Shown piece after piece: positions 25,528 to 33,234 of a DNA stretch of 64,000 nt; within the stretch, counting starts at the first letter, position 1; each line of letters begins with the position of its first letter. Under the pieces are notes generated by a model, which saw nothing but the letters and a program-made list of their open reading frames with translations, was not told the DNA's origin and did not search any database. Both the position numbers and the translations under genes were made by a program. Location of the stretch: contig NZ_BDCM01000013.1 in assembly GCF_001613505.1 (NCBI RefSeq), forward strand, positions 558,001-622,000, in the 5' to 3' direction. This DNA comes from Nocardia mikamii NBRC 108933 (GTDB lineage: Bacteria; Actinomycetota; Actinomycetes; Mycobacteriales; Mycobacteriaceae).

Positions 25528-25572
25528 GAGAACCCCCGAAGCCCAAGGGAGATACGGGCTTCGGGGGTTCTC
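25528..25572. terminator. Bidirectional intrinsic terminator
   Basis: GAGAACCCCCGAAGCCC (25528-25544) pairs perfectly over 17 bp with GGGCTTCGGGGGTTCTC (25556-25572) around an 11-base loop. It lies between the convergent hydrolase fusion (plus) and DUF397 gene (minus). There is no U-tract, as is common in actinobacteria. Confidence 0.85.
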
Positions 25573-25593
25573 GAACCGTGGTGAGCGGAGCAG

Positions 25594-25797
25594 CTACGCC
25601 CGATCGAACCGGCCGCGCTGGACACTGGTGGTGAAGGCGGCCCATTCGGCGGGTGCGAAGATGAGGGCCGGGCCGGTGGGGTTCTTCGAATCACGAACGC
25701 CCACAGCGTCATCGAGGAACGCCACCTCGACACAGTCCTTGGTCGATCCCGAGAAGCTGGACTTGAACCAATTCGCCCCGGACAGGTCGTTGCTCAC
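25594..25797 (-). CDS. DUF397 domain protein
   Basis: A 67-residue DUF397 protein: NWFKSSFSGSTKDCVEVAFL, VGVRDSKNPTGPAL, and FAPAEWAAFTTSVQRGRFD match the whole family from end to end. DUF397 proteins are typically encoded just after an XRE regulator in actinomycetes and appear to be its partner or antagonist, as in WhiJ/BldB-type systems. The ATG at 25797 overlaps the stop of the XRE gene (ATGA). Confidence 0.95.
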   Translation of the reverse strand: MSNDLSGANWFKSSFSGSTKDCVEVAFLDDAVGVRDSKNPTGPALIFAPAEWAAFTTSVQRGRFDRA

Positions 25798-26672
25798 TGC
25801 ATGCGCTCCTTGATCAGTGCTACAGAATCACCTTCGGACAACGCTACACGACGAATCTCCCGGAGCGCTGGCATATATCGCTGCAGCTCAGCCTCCCGTT
25901 CGAGATAGAGGTCGCCGGCCCAACCCTCGACGTACACGATCGGAGGCTGAGCCAATCCGGATATCAGGTCTGGAAACTCCAGCCATGTAAATGAACCGAC
26001 GTAGGAACCGAGAGCACTCGATGCCGTGAACGGAACAACGCGGATGCTGATGTTCGATCGCTCGGACAGCGATACGAAGAACTTCAGCTGTTCACGAATC
26101 ACCGCTTCGCCTCCCACTTGATCAGCCAGAACAGCCTCGTGCAGCAGGGCCGTGACTTGCAGACTCGGATCGTTCAGTCGCTCCTGGCGATGTGTCTGCC
26201 ACTCGATCCGACGTTCCAACTGCTCACCAGGCAGATCTGGGTGTTCAGCCCATGCCAGAGCGCGGCGATAGTCCGGTGTTTGCAGCAACCCCGGAACAAT
26301 CGTCGTTTTCCAGATCGTGAGCCGGTCTGCCGCGTCCTCCAACGCCAGGTAGTGGTTGAACCCGGTCGAAATCTGGTCCGCATACGCCCTCCACCAACTG
26401 GCCGTCACCTTCCCCTCCCGCGACGCGCGAATTTCCTTCACCAGATCCAGGCAGATCCTCCGCTCCTCGTCGGTCGCGCCGTAGTTGTCGCACAGTGCGT
26501 TCACTTGCAGTTGCGTGATCCTCGTCGTCTGCCCCTCTTCGATGCGGCCGATCGTCTGATGCGATGTCTCCGCGATGCGCGCCGCCTGAGATTGCCCGAT
26601 TCCCTTCAGGTTTCGCAGCCGTCGCAGTTCGCGCCCCAATGCTCGCTGCGCGAGCGTGCTCCCTGACCCCAT
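25794..26672 (-). CDS. XRE-family regulator with DUF5753 sensor domain
   Basis: A 292-residue regulator. The HTH occupies about residues 10-65 (ALGRELRRLRNLKGIGQSQA, ARIAETSHQTIGRIEEGQ). The DUF5753 domain follows, with TTIVPGLLQTPDYRRAL and VTALLHEAVLADQVGG. The pair with DUF397 is a classic actinomycete regulatory module linked to development or antibiotic control. The start at 26672 is MGSGSTLAQRALG; the longer open frame upstream is implausible. It is divergent from three small genes, with direct repeats in between. Confidence 0.93.
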   Translation of the reverse strand: MGSGSTLAQRALGRELRRLRNLKGIGQSQAARIAETSHQTIGRIEEGQTTRITQLQVNALCDNYGATDEERRICLDLVKEIRASREGKVTASWWRAYADQISTGFNHYLALEDAADRLTIWKTTIVPGLLQTPDYRRALAWAEHPDLPGEQLERRIEWQTHRQERLNDPSLQVTALLHEAVLADQVGGEAVIREQLKFFVSLSERSNISIRVVPFTASSALGSYVGSFTWLEFPDLISGLAQPPIVYVEGWAGDLYLEREAELQRYMPALREIRRVALSEGDSVALIKERMQ

Positions 26673-26709
26673 GTCGTCAGCTCCCCTATCGATTGTGTCC
26701 CGGTTTTCT

Positions 26710-26747
26710 GGACAGGTCCCCACTGGACAGGTTGCTACCGGACAGGT
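26710..26747 (-). repeat. Three ACCTGTCC direct repeats, 15-bp period
   Basis: GGACAGGT occurs at 26710, 26725 and 26740 (ACCTGTCC on the minus strand), each 15 bases apart. The array starts 38 bases upstream of the XRE start codon and faces the divergent small-gene operon. It is a candidate binding array for the XRE regulator. Confidence 0.7.
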
Positions 26748-26867
26748 TCGAACAATCGGGATGGCAACGTCAGCCCGAATTCCCCGCCATTCGACTACAA
26801 CTCGCGGCCGAGTCGATGCAACCTCAACGCCGACAATCACTTTCACATCGCAGGGAAAGTATCCACC

Positions 26868-27035
26868 ATGGGACTGCTCAACCACGATCGAATGCCGATC
26901 ATGACCGTCTCGTACGCGCACATCATCATGCAATTGCACATCGACTGCGCTTTGTGCGTGTGCCCGGTGAAACAGCAGGCGAAGCAGCGGCTTATCGAAG
27001 CGAAACACCTGGTACCGGATTCAGGTAGGGAGTGA
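26868..27035 (+). CDS. Small Cys-containing protein, 55 aa
   Basis: From the ATG at 26868 the product contains MQLHIDCALCVCPVKQQAKQ and ends HLVPDSGRE. The C-x2-C-x-C cluster could bind metal. The reading frame ends exactly where the next ORF begins (GTGA overlap), and an AGGGAAAG element lies upstream, both signs of a true gene. In-frame ATGs at 26892 and 26901 are alternative starts. I recognise no named family. It is the first gene of a three-gene operon divergent from the XRE/DUF397 pair. Confidence 0.65.
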   Translation: MGLLNHDRMPIMTVSYAHIIMQLHIDCALCVCPVKQQAKQRLIEAKHLVPDSGRE

Positions 27036-27220
27036 GGCCGATGTTCTGGGAATTCGTTCTGCTGATCAGTATTCCGCTCGCTGTGATCGTGCTCGCGGTG
27101 TTCTGGCCCGAGCAGATCTCCAAACCCGAATCGCGCGATTCCGTGCGCGCGATCATCGACCGGATCGCGCGCGAAAACCGCGCCGGAGAGGCGAAATACC
27201 GTGACCGATACCGCGAATAG
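27032..27220 (+). CDS. Small single-span membrane protein, about 62 aa
   Basis: The N-terminus is one hydrophobic helix (FWEFVLLISIPLAVIVLAVF, about residues 5-24), followed by a charged, Arg/Glu-rich cytoplasmic-type tail (DSVRAIIDRIARENRAGEAK). GTG 27032 overlaps the stop of the previous gene; ATG 27041 is an alternative. Its end overlaps the next gene's start by 20 bases, so the three are probably translated together. The function is unknown. Confidence 0.65.
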   Translation: MRPMFWEFVLLISIPLAVIVLAVFWPEQISKPESRDSVRAIIDRIARENRAGEAKYRDRYRE

Positions 27221-27485
27221 CGGCCACTTCCGGACGAAGGTCGGAGCATCCTCCGCGTGGTGGCGGGTCGGCGACGGCGAGCAAGTGGAGATCACGCACC
27301 TCACCGATTACGAAACAAGCCTCGCCACCGCATGCTTCGAGAATTTCCGGGTGGTGCGGTATTCGTGCCACGGCGTGGTGTTCATCGACACGCCGAGTTT
27401 GGCGCAAGCACATTCCCTGCTGCCGCACTACCACGCACTGTGGTGCGCGGTGAGCGAGGAGTTCCGCCGCCGGTTCGCCTCCTGA
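27201..27485 (+). CDS. Hypothetical protein, 94 aa
   Basis: A small soluble protein with features WWRVGDGEQVEITHLTDYE and a C-terminal helical segment HYHALWCAVSEEFRRRF. It is rich in aromatic residues and has three Cys. It begins with GTG at 27201 inside the end of the upstream membrane gene. I do not recognise the family. Position as the last gene of a three-gene operon opposite an XRE/DUF397 pair suggests it is part of the same regulatory module. Confidence 0.65.
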   Translation: MTDTANSGHFRTKVGASSAWWRVGDGEQVEITHLTDYETSLATACFENFRVVRYSCHGVVFIDTPSLAQAHSLLPHYHALWCAVSEEFRRRFAS

Positions 27486-27777
27486 CGCGTGCCCGCCGCA
27501 GGCCCCGGCAACGACGCCGGTAACTCCGCCCGCTACCGGGGACCGGCACGGCAACGGCCGCACCGAGACTCCCTCGCGCCGGCGAAACGTTCGCGCCCGC
27601 CATGCGCCCGACGGTCCGCGGCCACCCGACGGTGGAGATGAAAATGGTTTCCACCAGCACGCGGGCGATACGACCGGTGAAACCGAACTATCGTCTGGAC
27701 ACATGTCCGAGGCGGCCGGTGCGGGCATACACTGACCCGTAGGTGAACCGGCACCCTCGACGCGTAAAGGAGATTCC

Positions 27778-28860
27778 ATGTCCCAGAAGGTTCGCGGCGT
27801 CATCGCCCGCAGTGTGGGCGCCCCGGTCGAGATCGTCGATATCGTCATTCCCGATCCGGGTCCGCACGACGTGGTGGTGCGGGTGCGGGCTTGCGGGGTG
27901 TGCCATACCGATCTGACCTACCGCGAGGGCGGTATCAACGACGAATTCCCCTTCCTGCTCGGCCATGAGGCGGCCGGCGTGGTGGAGACCGTCGGCGATG
28001 CCGTCACCCACGTTCAGCCCGGCGATCACGTGGTCTTGAACTGGCGTGCGGTGTGCGGCCAGTGCCGCGCCTGCAAACGCGGCAAGCCGTGGTACTGCTT
28101 CGACACCCACAACGCCAGTAAGCCCATGACGCTGGCCGACGGCACGGAACTGACCCCGGCCCTCGGCATCGGCGCCTTCGCCGACAAGACCCTGGTCCAC
28201 GAGGGGCAGTGCACCGTCATCGACCCCGAGACCGATCCCGCCGTCGCCGGACTGCTCGGCTGCGGTGTGATGGCCGGCCTGGGCGCGGCCATCAACACCG
28301 GCGGCGTGAGCTACGGCGATTCGGTCGCGGTCATCGGCTGCGGCGGCGTCGGTGACGCGGCCATCGCGGGAGCGCGGCTGGCGGGCGCCACCACCATCAT
28401 CGCGATCGACCGCGATCCGCGAAAGCTGGAGTGGGCCGAGGAACTCGGCGCCACCCACGCCCTCGAGGCCGGTGACGACGTGGTCGAGCGGGTGCAGGAA
28501 TTGACCGGCGGTTTCGGCGCCGACGTGGTGATCGACGCGGTCGGGCGGCCGGAAACCTGGAAGCAGGCCTTCTACGCGCGCGATCTGGCCGGCACGGTGG
28601 TGCTGGTCGGCGTGCCGACGCCGGATATGAAGCTGGAGATGCCGCTCATCGACTTCTTCTCGCACGGCGGCTCGCTGAAGTCCTCCTGGTACGGCGACTG
28701 CCTGCCGGAACGCGACTTCCCGATGCTGCTCGACCTCTACCGCCAGGGACGGTTGCCGCTGGAGCGGTTCGTCAGCGAGCGCGTCGCTCTCGATCAGGTC
28801 GAACAGGCCTTCACCACCATGCACCACGGCGACGTCCTGCGATCGGTGGTGACGCTGTGA
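27778..28860 (+). CDS. mscR: S-(hydroxymethyl)mycothiol dehydrogenase
   Basis: A 360-residue zinc alcohol dehydrogenase of the MscR/AdhE2 class. Catalytic zinc ligands: ACGVCHTDL and GHEAAGVV; structural zinc cysteines: CGQCRACKRGKPWYC. The NAD site is VAVIGCGGVGDAAIAGARL. It oxidises the formaldehyde-mycothiol adduct (and reduces S-nitrosomycothiol) in the cytosol. AAAGGAG lies just upstream. The stop overlaps the next gene's start, and the MBL-hydrolase partner is the same as seen next to mycobacterial mscR. Confidence 0.93.
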   Translation: MSQKVRGVIARSVGAPVEIVDIVIPDPGPHDVVVRVRACGVCHTDLTYREGGINDEFPFLLGHEAAGVVETVGDAVTHVQPGDHVVLNWRAVCGQCRACKRGKPWYCFDTHNASKPMTLADGTELTPALGIGAFADKTLVHEGQCTVIDPETDPAVAGLLGCGVMAGLGAAINTGGVSYGDSVAVIGCGGVGDAAIAGARLAGATTIIAIDRDPRKLEWAEELGATHALEAGDDVVERVQELTGGFGADVVIDAVGRPETWKQAFYARDLAGTVVLVGVPTPDMKLEMPLIDFFSHGGSLKSSWYGDCLPERDFPMLLDLYRQGRLPLERFVSERVALDQVEQAFTTMHHGDVLRSVVTL

Positions 28861-29477
28861 GGATCGACCGCGTAGTCACCTCCGGAAAGTTCGAATTGGA
28901 CGGCGGCAGTTGGGATGTCGACAACAACGTCTGGGTCGTCGGTGACGACCGCGAGGCCGTTGTCATCGACGCCGCCCACCAGGCCGAGCCGATCATCGCG
29001 GCCGTCGGCGATCGCACGGTGCGCGCGATCGTCTGCACCCACGCCCACAACGACCACATCAACGTGGCCACCGAACTGGCCGCGGCGCTGCGGGCGCCGA
29101 TCCGGCTGCATCCGGCCGACGAGGTGCTGTGGAGCGCGCTCTACCCCGATACCCGCTACGAACCGCTGCACGATCGGGAGCGAATCCCGGTGGCGGGCAG
29201 CGAGATCGAGGTCCTGCACACACCGGGCCACTCCCCCGGCGCGGTGAGCCTGTACCTGGCCTCGGAGAAGACGGTCTTCACCGGCGACACTCTGTTCCAG
29301 GGCGGTCCCGGCGCCACCGGCCGCTCGTTCTCGAGCTTCCCGACGATCATCGAATCCATCCGCACCCGCCTGCTGCATCTGCCCGCGGACACCACCGTCC
29401 TGACCGGCCACGGCGACTCCACCACCATCGGCGCCGAAGCACCTCACCTGCCGGAGTGGATCAAGCGCGGACACTGA
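28857..29477 (+). CDS. MBL-fold metallo-hydrolase, mscR partner
   Basis: A 206-residue metallo-beta-lactamase-fold protein with CTHAHNDHINVATEL (metal-binding H-x-H-x-DH), LHTPGHSPGAVSLY, FTGDTLFQGG and LTGHGDSTT. It resembles glyoxalase-II-like thioester hydrolases. Its coupling to mscR (GTGA overlap) suggests hydrolysis of the S-formyl-mycothiol product or related thioesters; that is inference from context. The start is GTG 28857. Confidence 0.9.
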   Translation: MRIDRVVTSGKFELDGGSWDVDNNVWVVGDDREAVVIDAAHQAEPIIAAVGDRTVRAIVCTHAHNDHINVATELAAALRAPIRLHPADEVLWSALYPDTRYEPLHDRERIPVAGSEIEVLHTPGHSPGAVSLYLASEKTVFTGDTLFQGGPGATGRSFSSFPTIIESIRTRLLHLPADTTVLTGHGDSTTIGAEAPHLPEWIKRGH

Positions 29478-29580
29478 CGACCCGCGCGGTAACCATCGAC
29501 CGCATCTCGATCCCGCCGCGCGGTGCCCGGAGGTGGCGTCAGTAGGCTGACTACTCCACATCACCTCCGGGAAAGAGATC

Positions 29581-29892
29581 ATGTCGCAGTTCGAGAACGT
29601 CAGTGTGGCCACGAAGGCCAATGTGTACTTCGACGGCAAATGCGTGAGCCACGACATCACGCTGCCCGACGGCACCAGGAAGTCGGTCGGCGTGATCCTG
29701 CCGGCGGCATTGACCTTCACCACCGGCGCCCCGGAAATCATGGAGCTGGTCGAGGGTGAATGCGCCGTGACTCTGCCCGGCGAAACCGAGCCCACGACCT
29801 ACCGCGGCGGCGAATCGTTCTCCGTGCCCGGCGACAGCTCGTTCGACATCGACGTGCGGGAAACCCTGCACTACGTCTGCCACTTCGGCTGA
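29581..29892 (+). CDS. ppnP: Pyrimidine/purine nucleoside phosphorylase PpnP-like (DUF1255)
   Basis: A 103-residue cupin of the PpnP/YaiE family: ENVSVATKANVYFDGKCVSH, DGTRKSVGVILPA, FTTGAPEIMELVEGEC and SFSVPGDSSFDIDV span the whole domain. PpnP splits nucleosides with phosphate to base plus ribose-1-phosphate with broad specificity. GGGAAAGAG lies upstream of ATG 29581. It is monocistronic, 103 bases after the mscR operon. Confidence 0.92.
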   Translation: MSQFENVSVATKANVYFDGKCVSHDITLPDGTRKSVGVILPAALTFTTGAPEIMELVEGECAVTLPGETEPTTYRGGESFSVPGDSSFDIDVRETLHYVCHFG

Positions 29893-29992
29893 GCAGCCGT
29901 AAGAACCTGCCGCGCAAGCCTTTACCGGCCCTCACGGCAGTAGGGTCAGGATCATGACACCGGACAGCAAGACCGTCCTTCATCGGCGATGA

Positions 29993-30868
29993 TCATGGCC
30001 GGGTGTCGAGCAGGGACCGGATCAGCGTCGCGCCCTTGACATCGAGCCAGTCCCGGAAGGTCGTCAATCCCGGGTGCAACGTCCGTAGTTCATCGATGTC
30101 CACGTCGGGGATGCTGCCGTCACCGCTGTTGAGCAATTCGTACCCGCGAGCGAATCGTTCGTTGATGCGACGCAGCTCCTCGATCGGACGTTGGATATAG
30201 GGGACCGTTCGCCCGACAGCGGCGCTGACCTGCACGGCCACCTCGGGTGGGGTCAGCACGTCGCCGACCAGTTCCAGTGTCCGGCCGCGATAGTCGTCCG
30301 GATTCCGCAACGCGAGTGCGGCGAACGCGCCGATATCGTCGAGTGCGATGAATTGCTGACGCACGTGCGCGGCGGCGGCGGTGCGCAGTGCGCCGTCGCG
30401 GATCCCGACCGTGTCGGACTGCGTGATCAGGTTCTCCATGAAGGAGCTCGGCCGCAGCACCGTCGCCGAGACACCCGACGCGGCGATGTACTGCTCGATC
30501 TCCCATTTGGCCGGCTGGCCGCCGCGGTCGGCGCCGAGGCCCGAGCTGTAAACCAGATGTGCCACACCATATTTCACCGCGGCGTCGGTGACGGCCTTGC
30601 CTGCCTTCACCTCGTCCTGCTCCGGTGCCAGCGGCCCGGGATGCACGCTGTACACGCCGTAGGCGCCGTCGACGCAGCGGTCGATCGTCGCGGGGTCCTC
30701 CAGCGAGCCCGCGACCACCTGCGCGCCCGCTTGCGCCAAGTTCCGGGCCCTGTCGCTGTCCGGGCGGCGAGTCAGCACCCGGACCCGCCATCCGTCGGCG
30801 AGCAGACGATCCGCGACCGCCCCGCCCTGCTGTCCGGTCGCGCCGGTGACGAAAACAACCTGCTCCAT
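29993..30868 (-). CDS. NmrA-family NAD(P)-binding protein
   Basis: A 291-residue atypical SDR. The N-terminus VVFVTGATGQQGGAVADRLL is the nucleotide motif, followed by RVRVLTRRPDS and VAGSLEDPATIDRCV. Members are redox sensors or quinone/flavin reductases; which applies here is unknown. CGGAGGG precedes the ATG at 30868. It is divergent from a TetR gene across a gap holding two matching operator palindromes, so it is the likely target of that repressor. Confidence 0.9.
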   Translation of the reverse strand: MEQVVFVTGATGQQGGAVADRLLADGWRVRVLTRRPDSDRARNLAQAGAQVVAGSLEDPATIDRCVDGAYGVYSVHPGPLAPEQDEVKAGKAVTDAAVKYGVAHLVYSSGLGADRGGQPAKWEIEQYIAASGVSATVLRPSSFMENLITQSDTVGIRDGALRTAAAAHVRQQFIALDDIGAFAALALRNPDDYRGRTLELVGDVLTPPEVAVQVSAAVGRTVPYIQRPIEELRRINERFARGYELLNSGDGSIPDVDIDELRTLHPGLTTFRDWLDVKGATLIRSLLDTRP

Positions 30869-30916
30869 ATGCCCTCCGTAGGCGGATCTTCGAATACCGC
30901 GCCGACAAGCCGCAGT

Positions 30917-30966
30917 AAACGGAGAATGATCTCCGTTTGAGCCACTATACGGAGAGCCTTCTCCGT
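30917..30966. promoter_or_regulatory. Two tandem TetR operators
   Basis: AAACGGAGA-ATGA-TCTCCGTTT (30917-30938) and ACGGAGA-GCCT-TCTCCGT (30949-30966) share the core ACGGAGA-N4-TCTCCGT, offset by 30 bases, so they face the same side of the helix. They lie between the divergent NmrA and TetR genes. Confidence 0.75.
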
Positions 30967-30995
30967 TTCGCAATGGTCGCCGCTACGATCGAGCG

Positions 30996-31592
30996 ATGAG
31001 CAACGACGCCGAGCAGGGTGCCAAGCCACTGCGCGCGGACGCGCGACGCAACCGAGACCAGGTGCTGGCCGTCGCCCGGGAGATGCTCTCGGTCGACGGC
31101 TCGTCGGCGTCGTTCGACGAGATCGCACGCCGAGCGGGCGTCGGCGTCGGCACCGTGTACCGGCATTTCCCGACCCGTTCCGCATTGTTCGAAGCGGTCG
31201 TCGTCGGCCGGGTGGAGGAGTTCACCGAACGGGCACGCGTGCTCACGGGCGCCGATACCGCGCCGGAGGACGCGTTCTTCGGCTACTTCACCCACCTCGT
31301 CGGTGAGGTCGCCCTCAACCAGGCCCTGTGCGAAGCGCTGGACGACGGTGACACGGCCGTAGCGATCCCCGACCGGCTCCGGCAAGAGTTCATCCGGTCG
31401 TTCGACACCCTGCTCTCCCGGGCGAAAGAGACAGGGGCCGTACGCTCCGAGGTCGATGTCGCCGACGTGCTCGACCTGGTCATCGGCGCGGCGACGGTCG
31501 AACGCCGCGCCCGGGCGCGCAACGCACCGAACCCTCTGATCGCCGTCGTGCTCGACGGTCTTCGCGTACCCGACCACCGAGCACCGGCGTGA
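30996..31592 (+). CDS. TetR-family transcriptional regulator
   Basis: A 198-residue repressor. The HTH is at about residues 14-62 (ARRNRDQVLAVAREMLSVDG, then FDEIARRAGVGVGTVYRHFP). The C-terminal domain resembles those of the SbtR-like TetR C-terminal group. Its targets are probably its own gene and the NmrA gene, through the pair of ACGGAGA palindromes immediately upstream. A strong hairpin terminator lies between it and the convergent cyp125. Confidence 0.9.
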   Translation: MSNDAEQGAKPLRADARRNRDQVLAVAREMLSVDGSSASFDEIARRAGVGVGTVYRHFPTRSALFEAVVVGRVEEFTERARVLTGADTAPEDAFFGYFTHLVGEVALNQALCEALDDGDTAVAIPDRLRQEFIRSFDTLLSRAKETGAVRSEVDVADVLDLVIGAATVERRARARNAPNPLIAVVLDGLRVPDHRAPA

Positions 31593-31657
31593 CGGCCACC
31601 GGCCCCGACCCACCGCGCCGGGAACAACGCCGGGCCACAGTGCATGTCGTGCACACG

Positions 31658-31693
31658 ACCGAGGGCCGCACGAATGATCGTGCGGCCCTCGGT
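31658..31693. terminator. Bidirectional intrinsic terminator
   Basis: ACCGAGGGCCGCACGA (31658-31673) pairs over 16 bp with TCGTGCGGCCCTCGGT (31678-31693) around an ATGA loop. It sits between the convergent TetR and cyp125 genes and serves both. Confidence 0.88.
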
Positions 31694-31718
31694 TGTCCCC
31701 CAGCCCTTTTCCCCGGGT

Positions 31719-32945
31719 CTAGGAGTATCCGACCTGCCAGTGCTTGATGCCGTTGATCCAGCCCGAGCGCAGGCGCTGCGGGTCGGCGACCTGGTGCAGG
31801 TCGGGCATGACGTCGGCGATGGCGTTGAACATCAGGTCGATTTCCAGGCGGGCGAGGTTGGCGCCGACGCAGAAGTGCGCGCCGGTGCCGCCGAAGGCGA
31901 GATGCGGGTTGGGGTCGCGCAGCACGTCGAAGTCGAAGGGCTCGTCGAAGGCCGCCTCGTCGAAATTGGCCGAGCTGTAGAACAATCCGACCCGATCGCC
32001 GGCCTTGATCAGCTGCCCGCCGAGTTCCACATCCTCGGTCGCGGTGCGCTGGAACGCGGTGACCGGAGTCGCCCAGCGCACGATTTCGTCGACCGCGGTG
32101 CGTGGGCGCTCCTGCCGGTACAGCTCCCACTGGTCCGGATTGTCGACGAACGCCTTCATCCCGTGGGTGATCGCATTGCGGGTGGTTTCGTTTCCGGCGA
32201 CGGCGAGCAGAATGACGAAGAATCCGAATTCGTCCGATCCCAGCGCCTCACCGTCGATATCCGCGCTCACCAATCGGCTGACGATATCGTCCACCGGTTC
32301 CGCCCGCCGCGCCTCCGCCATATTCCAGGCGTAGCCGAGGATTTCGGCGGAGGCGACCACCGAATCCCCGTATTCGGGGTCGTCGTAGTTGAGCATCTGA
32401 TTCGACCAGTCGAAAAGCTTGTGCCGATCGTCCTGCGGGACGCCGAGCAGTTCGGCGATGGCCTGGAGCGGCAACTCGCAGGCCACCTGCTCGACGAAGT
32501 CGCCGCCGCCGGATTCCTTGGCCGCGCGCACGATTCGCTCGGCCCGCTCGGTCAACGCCGCGCGCAGGCTCTCCACCGCGCGCGGCGTGAAACCCTTCGA
32601 GATGATGCGGCGGATCTTGGTGTGCTTGGGCGGATCCATATTCACCAGCAGCGCACTGGTGACCGACAACTGCTCCGGCGTCGCGAAACCGGGCAACCGG
32701 ATGATGGAGCCCTTCTTCTCCGAGGAGAAGACGTCCGAGCGGCGGGAGATCTCCTTGATGTCCTCGTGGCGGCTCACCACCCAGTAGCCGCCGTCCTCGA
32801 ACGGGTAGGCCTGCTCCTCGCTCTGGGCGTTCCACCAGACCGGCGCGGTACGCCGCAATTCCGCGAATTCGGCGACCGGACTTCTCGCGGCCCACAGTCC
32901 CGGGTCGGTGAAATCGAATCCGGCCGGTATCGACGGAGCAGCCAC
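31719..32945 (-). CDS. cyp125: Cytochrome P450 CYP125-like steroid C26-monooxygenase
   Basis: A 408-residue P450 that follows the mycobacterial CYP125 pattern nearly throughout: IPAGFDFTDPGLWA, RRTAPVWWNAQ, KEISRRSDVFSS, NMDPPKHTKIRRIISKGFTPRA, I-helix LAVAGNETTRNAITHGM, EIVRWATPVTAFQRTA, and heme loop FGGTGAHFCVGANLAR, ending RSGWINGIKHWQV. CYP125 oxidises the sterol side chain at C26 to start cholesterol catabolism. GTG 32945 follows GAGGAGG. A KstR-type box lies 65 bases upstream. No ferredoxin is adjacent in its own transcript. Confidence 0.9.
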   Translation of the reverse strand: MAAPSIPAGFDFTDPGLWAARSPVAEFAELRRTAPVWWNAQSEEQAYPFEDGGYWVVSRHEDIKEISRRSDVFSSEKKGSIIRLPGFATPEQLSVTSALLVNMDPPKHTKIRRIISKGFTPRAVESLRAALTERAERIVRAAKESGGGDFVEQVACELPLQAIAELLGVPQDDRHKLFDWSNQMLNYDDPEYGDSVVASAEILGYAWNMAEARRAEPVDDIVSRLVSADIDGEALGSDEFGFFVILLAVAGNETTRNAITHGMKAFVDNPDQWELYRQERPRTAVDEIVRWATPVTAFQRTATEDVELGGQLIKAGDRVGLFYSSANFDEAAFDEPFDFDVLRDPNPHLAFGGTGAHFCVGANLARLEIDLMFNAIADVMPDLHQVADPQRLRSGWINGIKHWQVGYS

Positions 32946-33009
32946 AGTTCCTCCTCGTGTCCGCTGCACTGCGAATCATGGATTTTTTCGAAACGTGTTC
33001 TTCCTTGAT

Positions 33010-33023
33010 TAGAACACGTTGCA
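33010..33023. promoter_or_regulatory. KstR-like operator upstream of cyp125
   Basis: TAGAACACGTTGCA fits the KstR consensus TnnAACnnGTTnnA at every fixed position. A second partial box, AAACGTGTTC, lies at 32991-33000. KstR represses cholesterol genes, including cyp125, in mycobacteria and rhodococci, which fits the gene downstream. Confidence 0.75.
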
Positions 33024-33234
33024 CTGCAGCGGAAAAGGGCTGCGGACGCGCGCATTCCGGAAGAACAGAAGTTATGACAAAACTATTTCGAGCATACGAA
33101 ACAAAGTCCGATCGAAGGGATTTCCCGATCGTCCGGACGCACATCGCCCAACACTATTCGTCTGTATCGCACTGTTCGGTCGATGAAAGCCCGAGTAGCA
33201 CACGGGAATTCAACGGCGGGTTTCGTTCATCCGC

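Noticed and set aside
25528..25572. The 17-bp inverted repeat as a regulatory operator
   Set aside because: It lies between two convergent gene ends, where a bidirectional terminator is expected.
26710..26747. Repeats considered as a CRISPR or plasmid iteron origin
   Set aside because: Units are only 8 bp with 7-base spacers, three copies, and no Rep or Cas gene nearby; an operator array is simpler.
27486..27777. Possible small gene between the small-gene operon and mscR
   Set aside because: Frames here are Arg/Pro-rich without an SD or coding pattern; it looks like the mscR promoter region.
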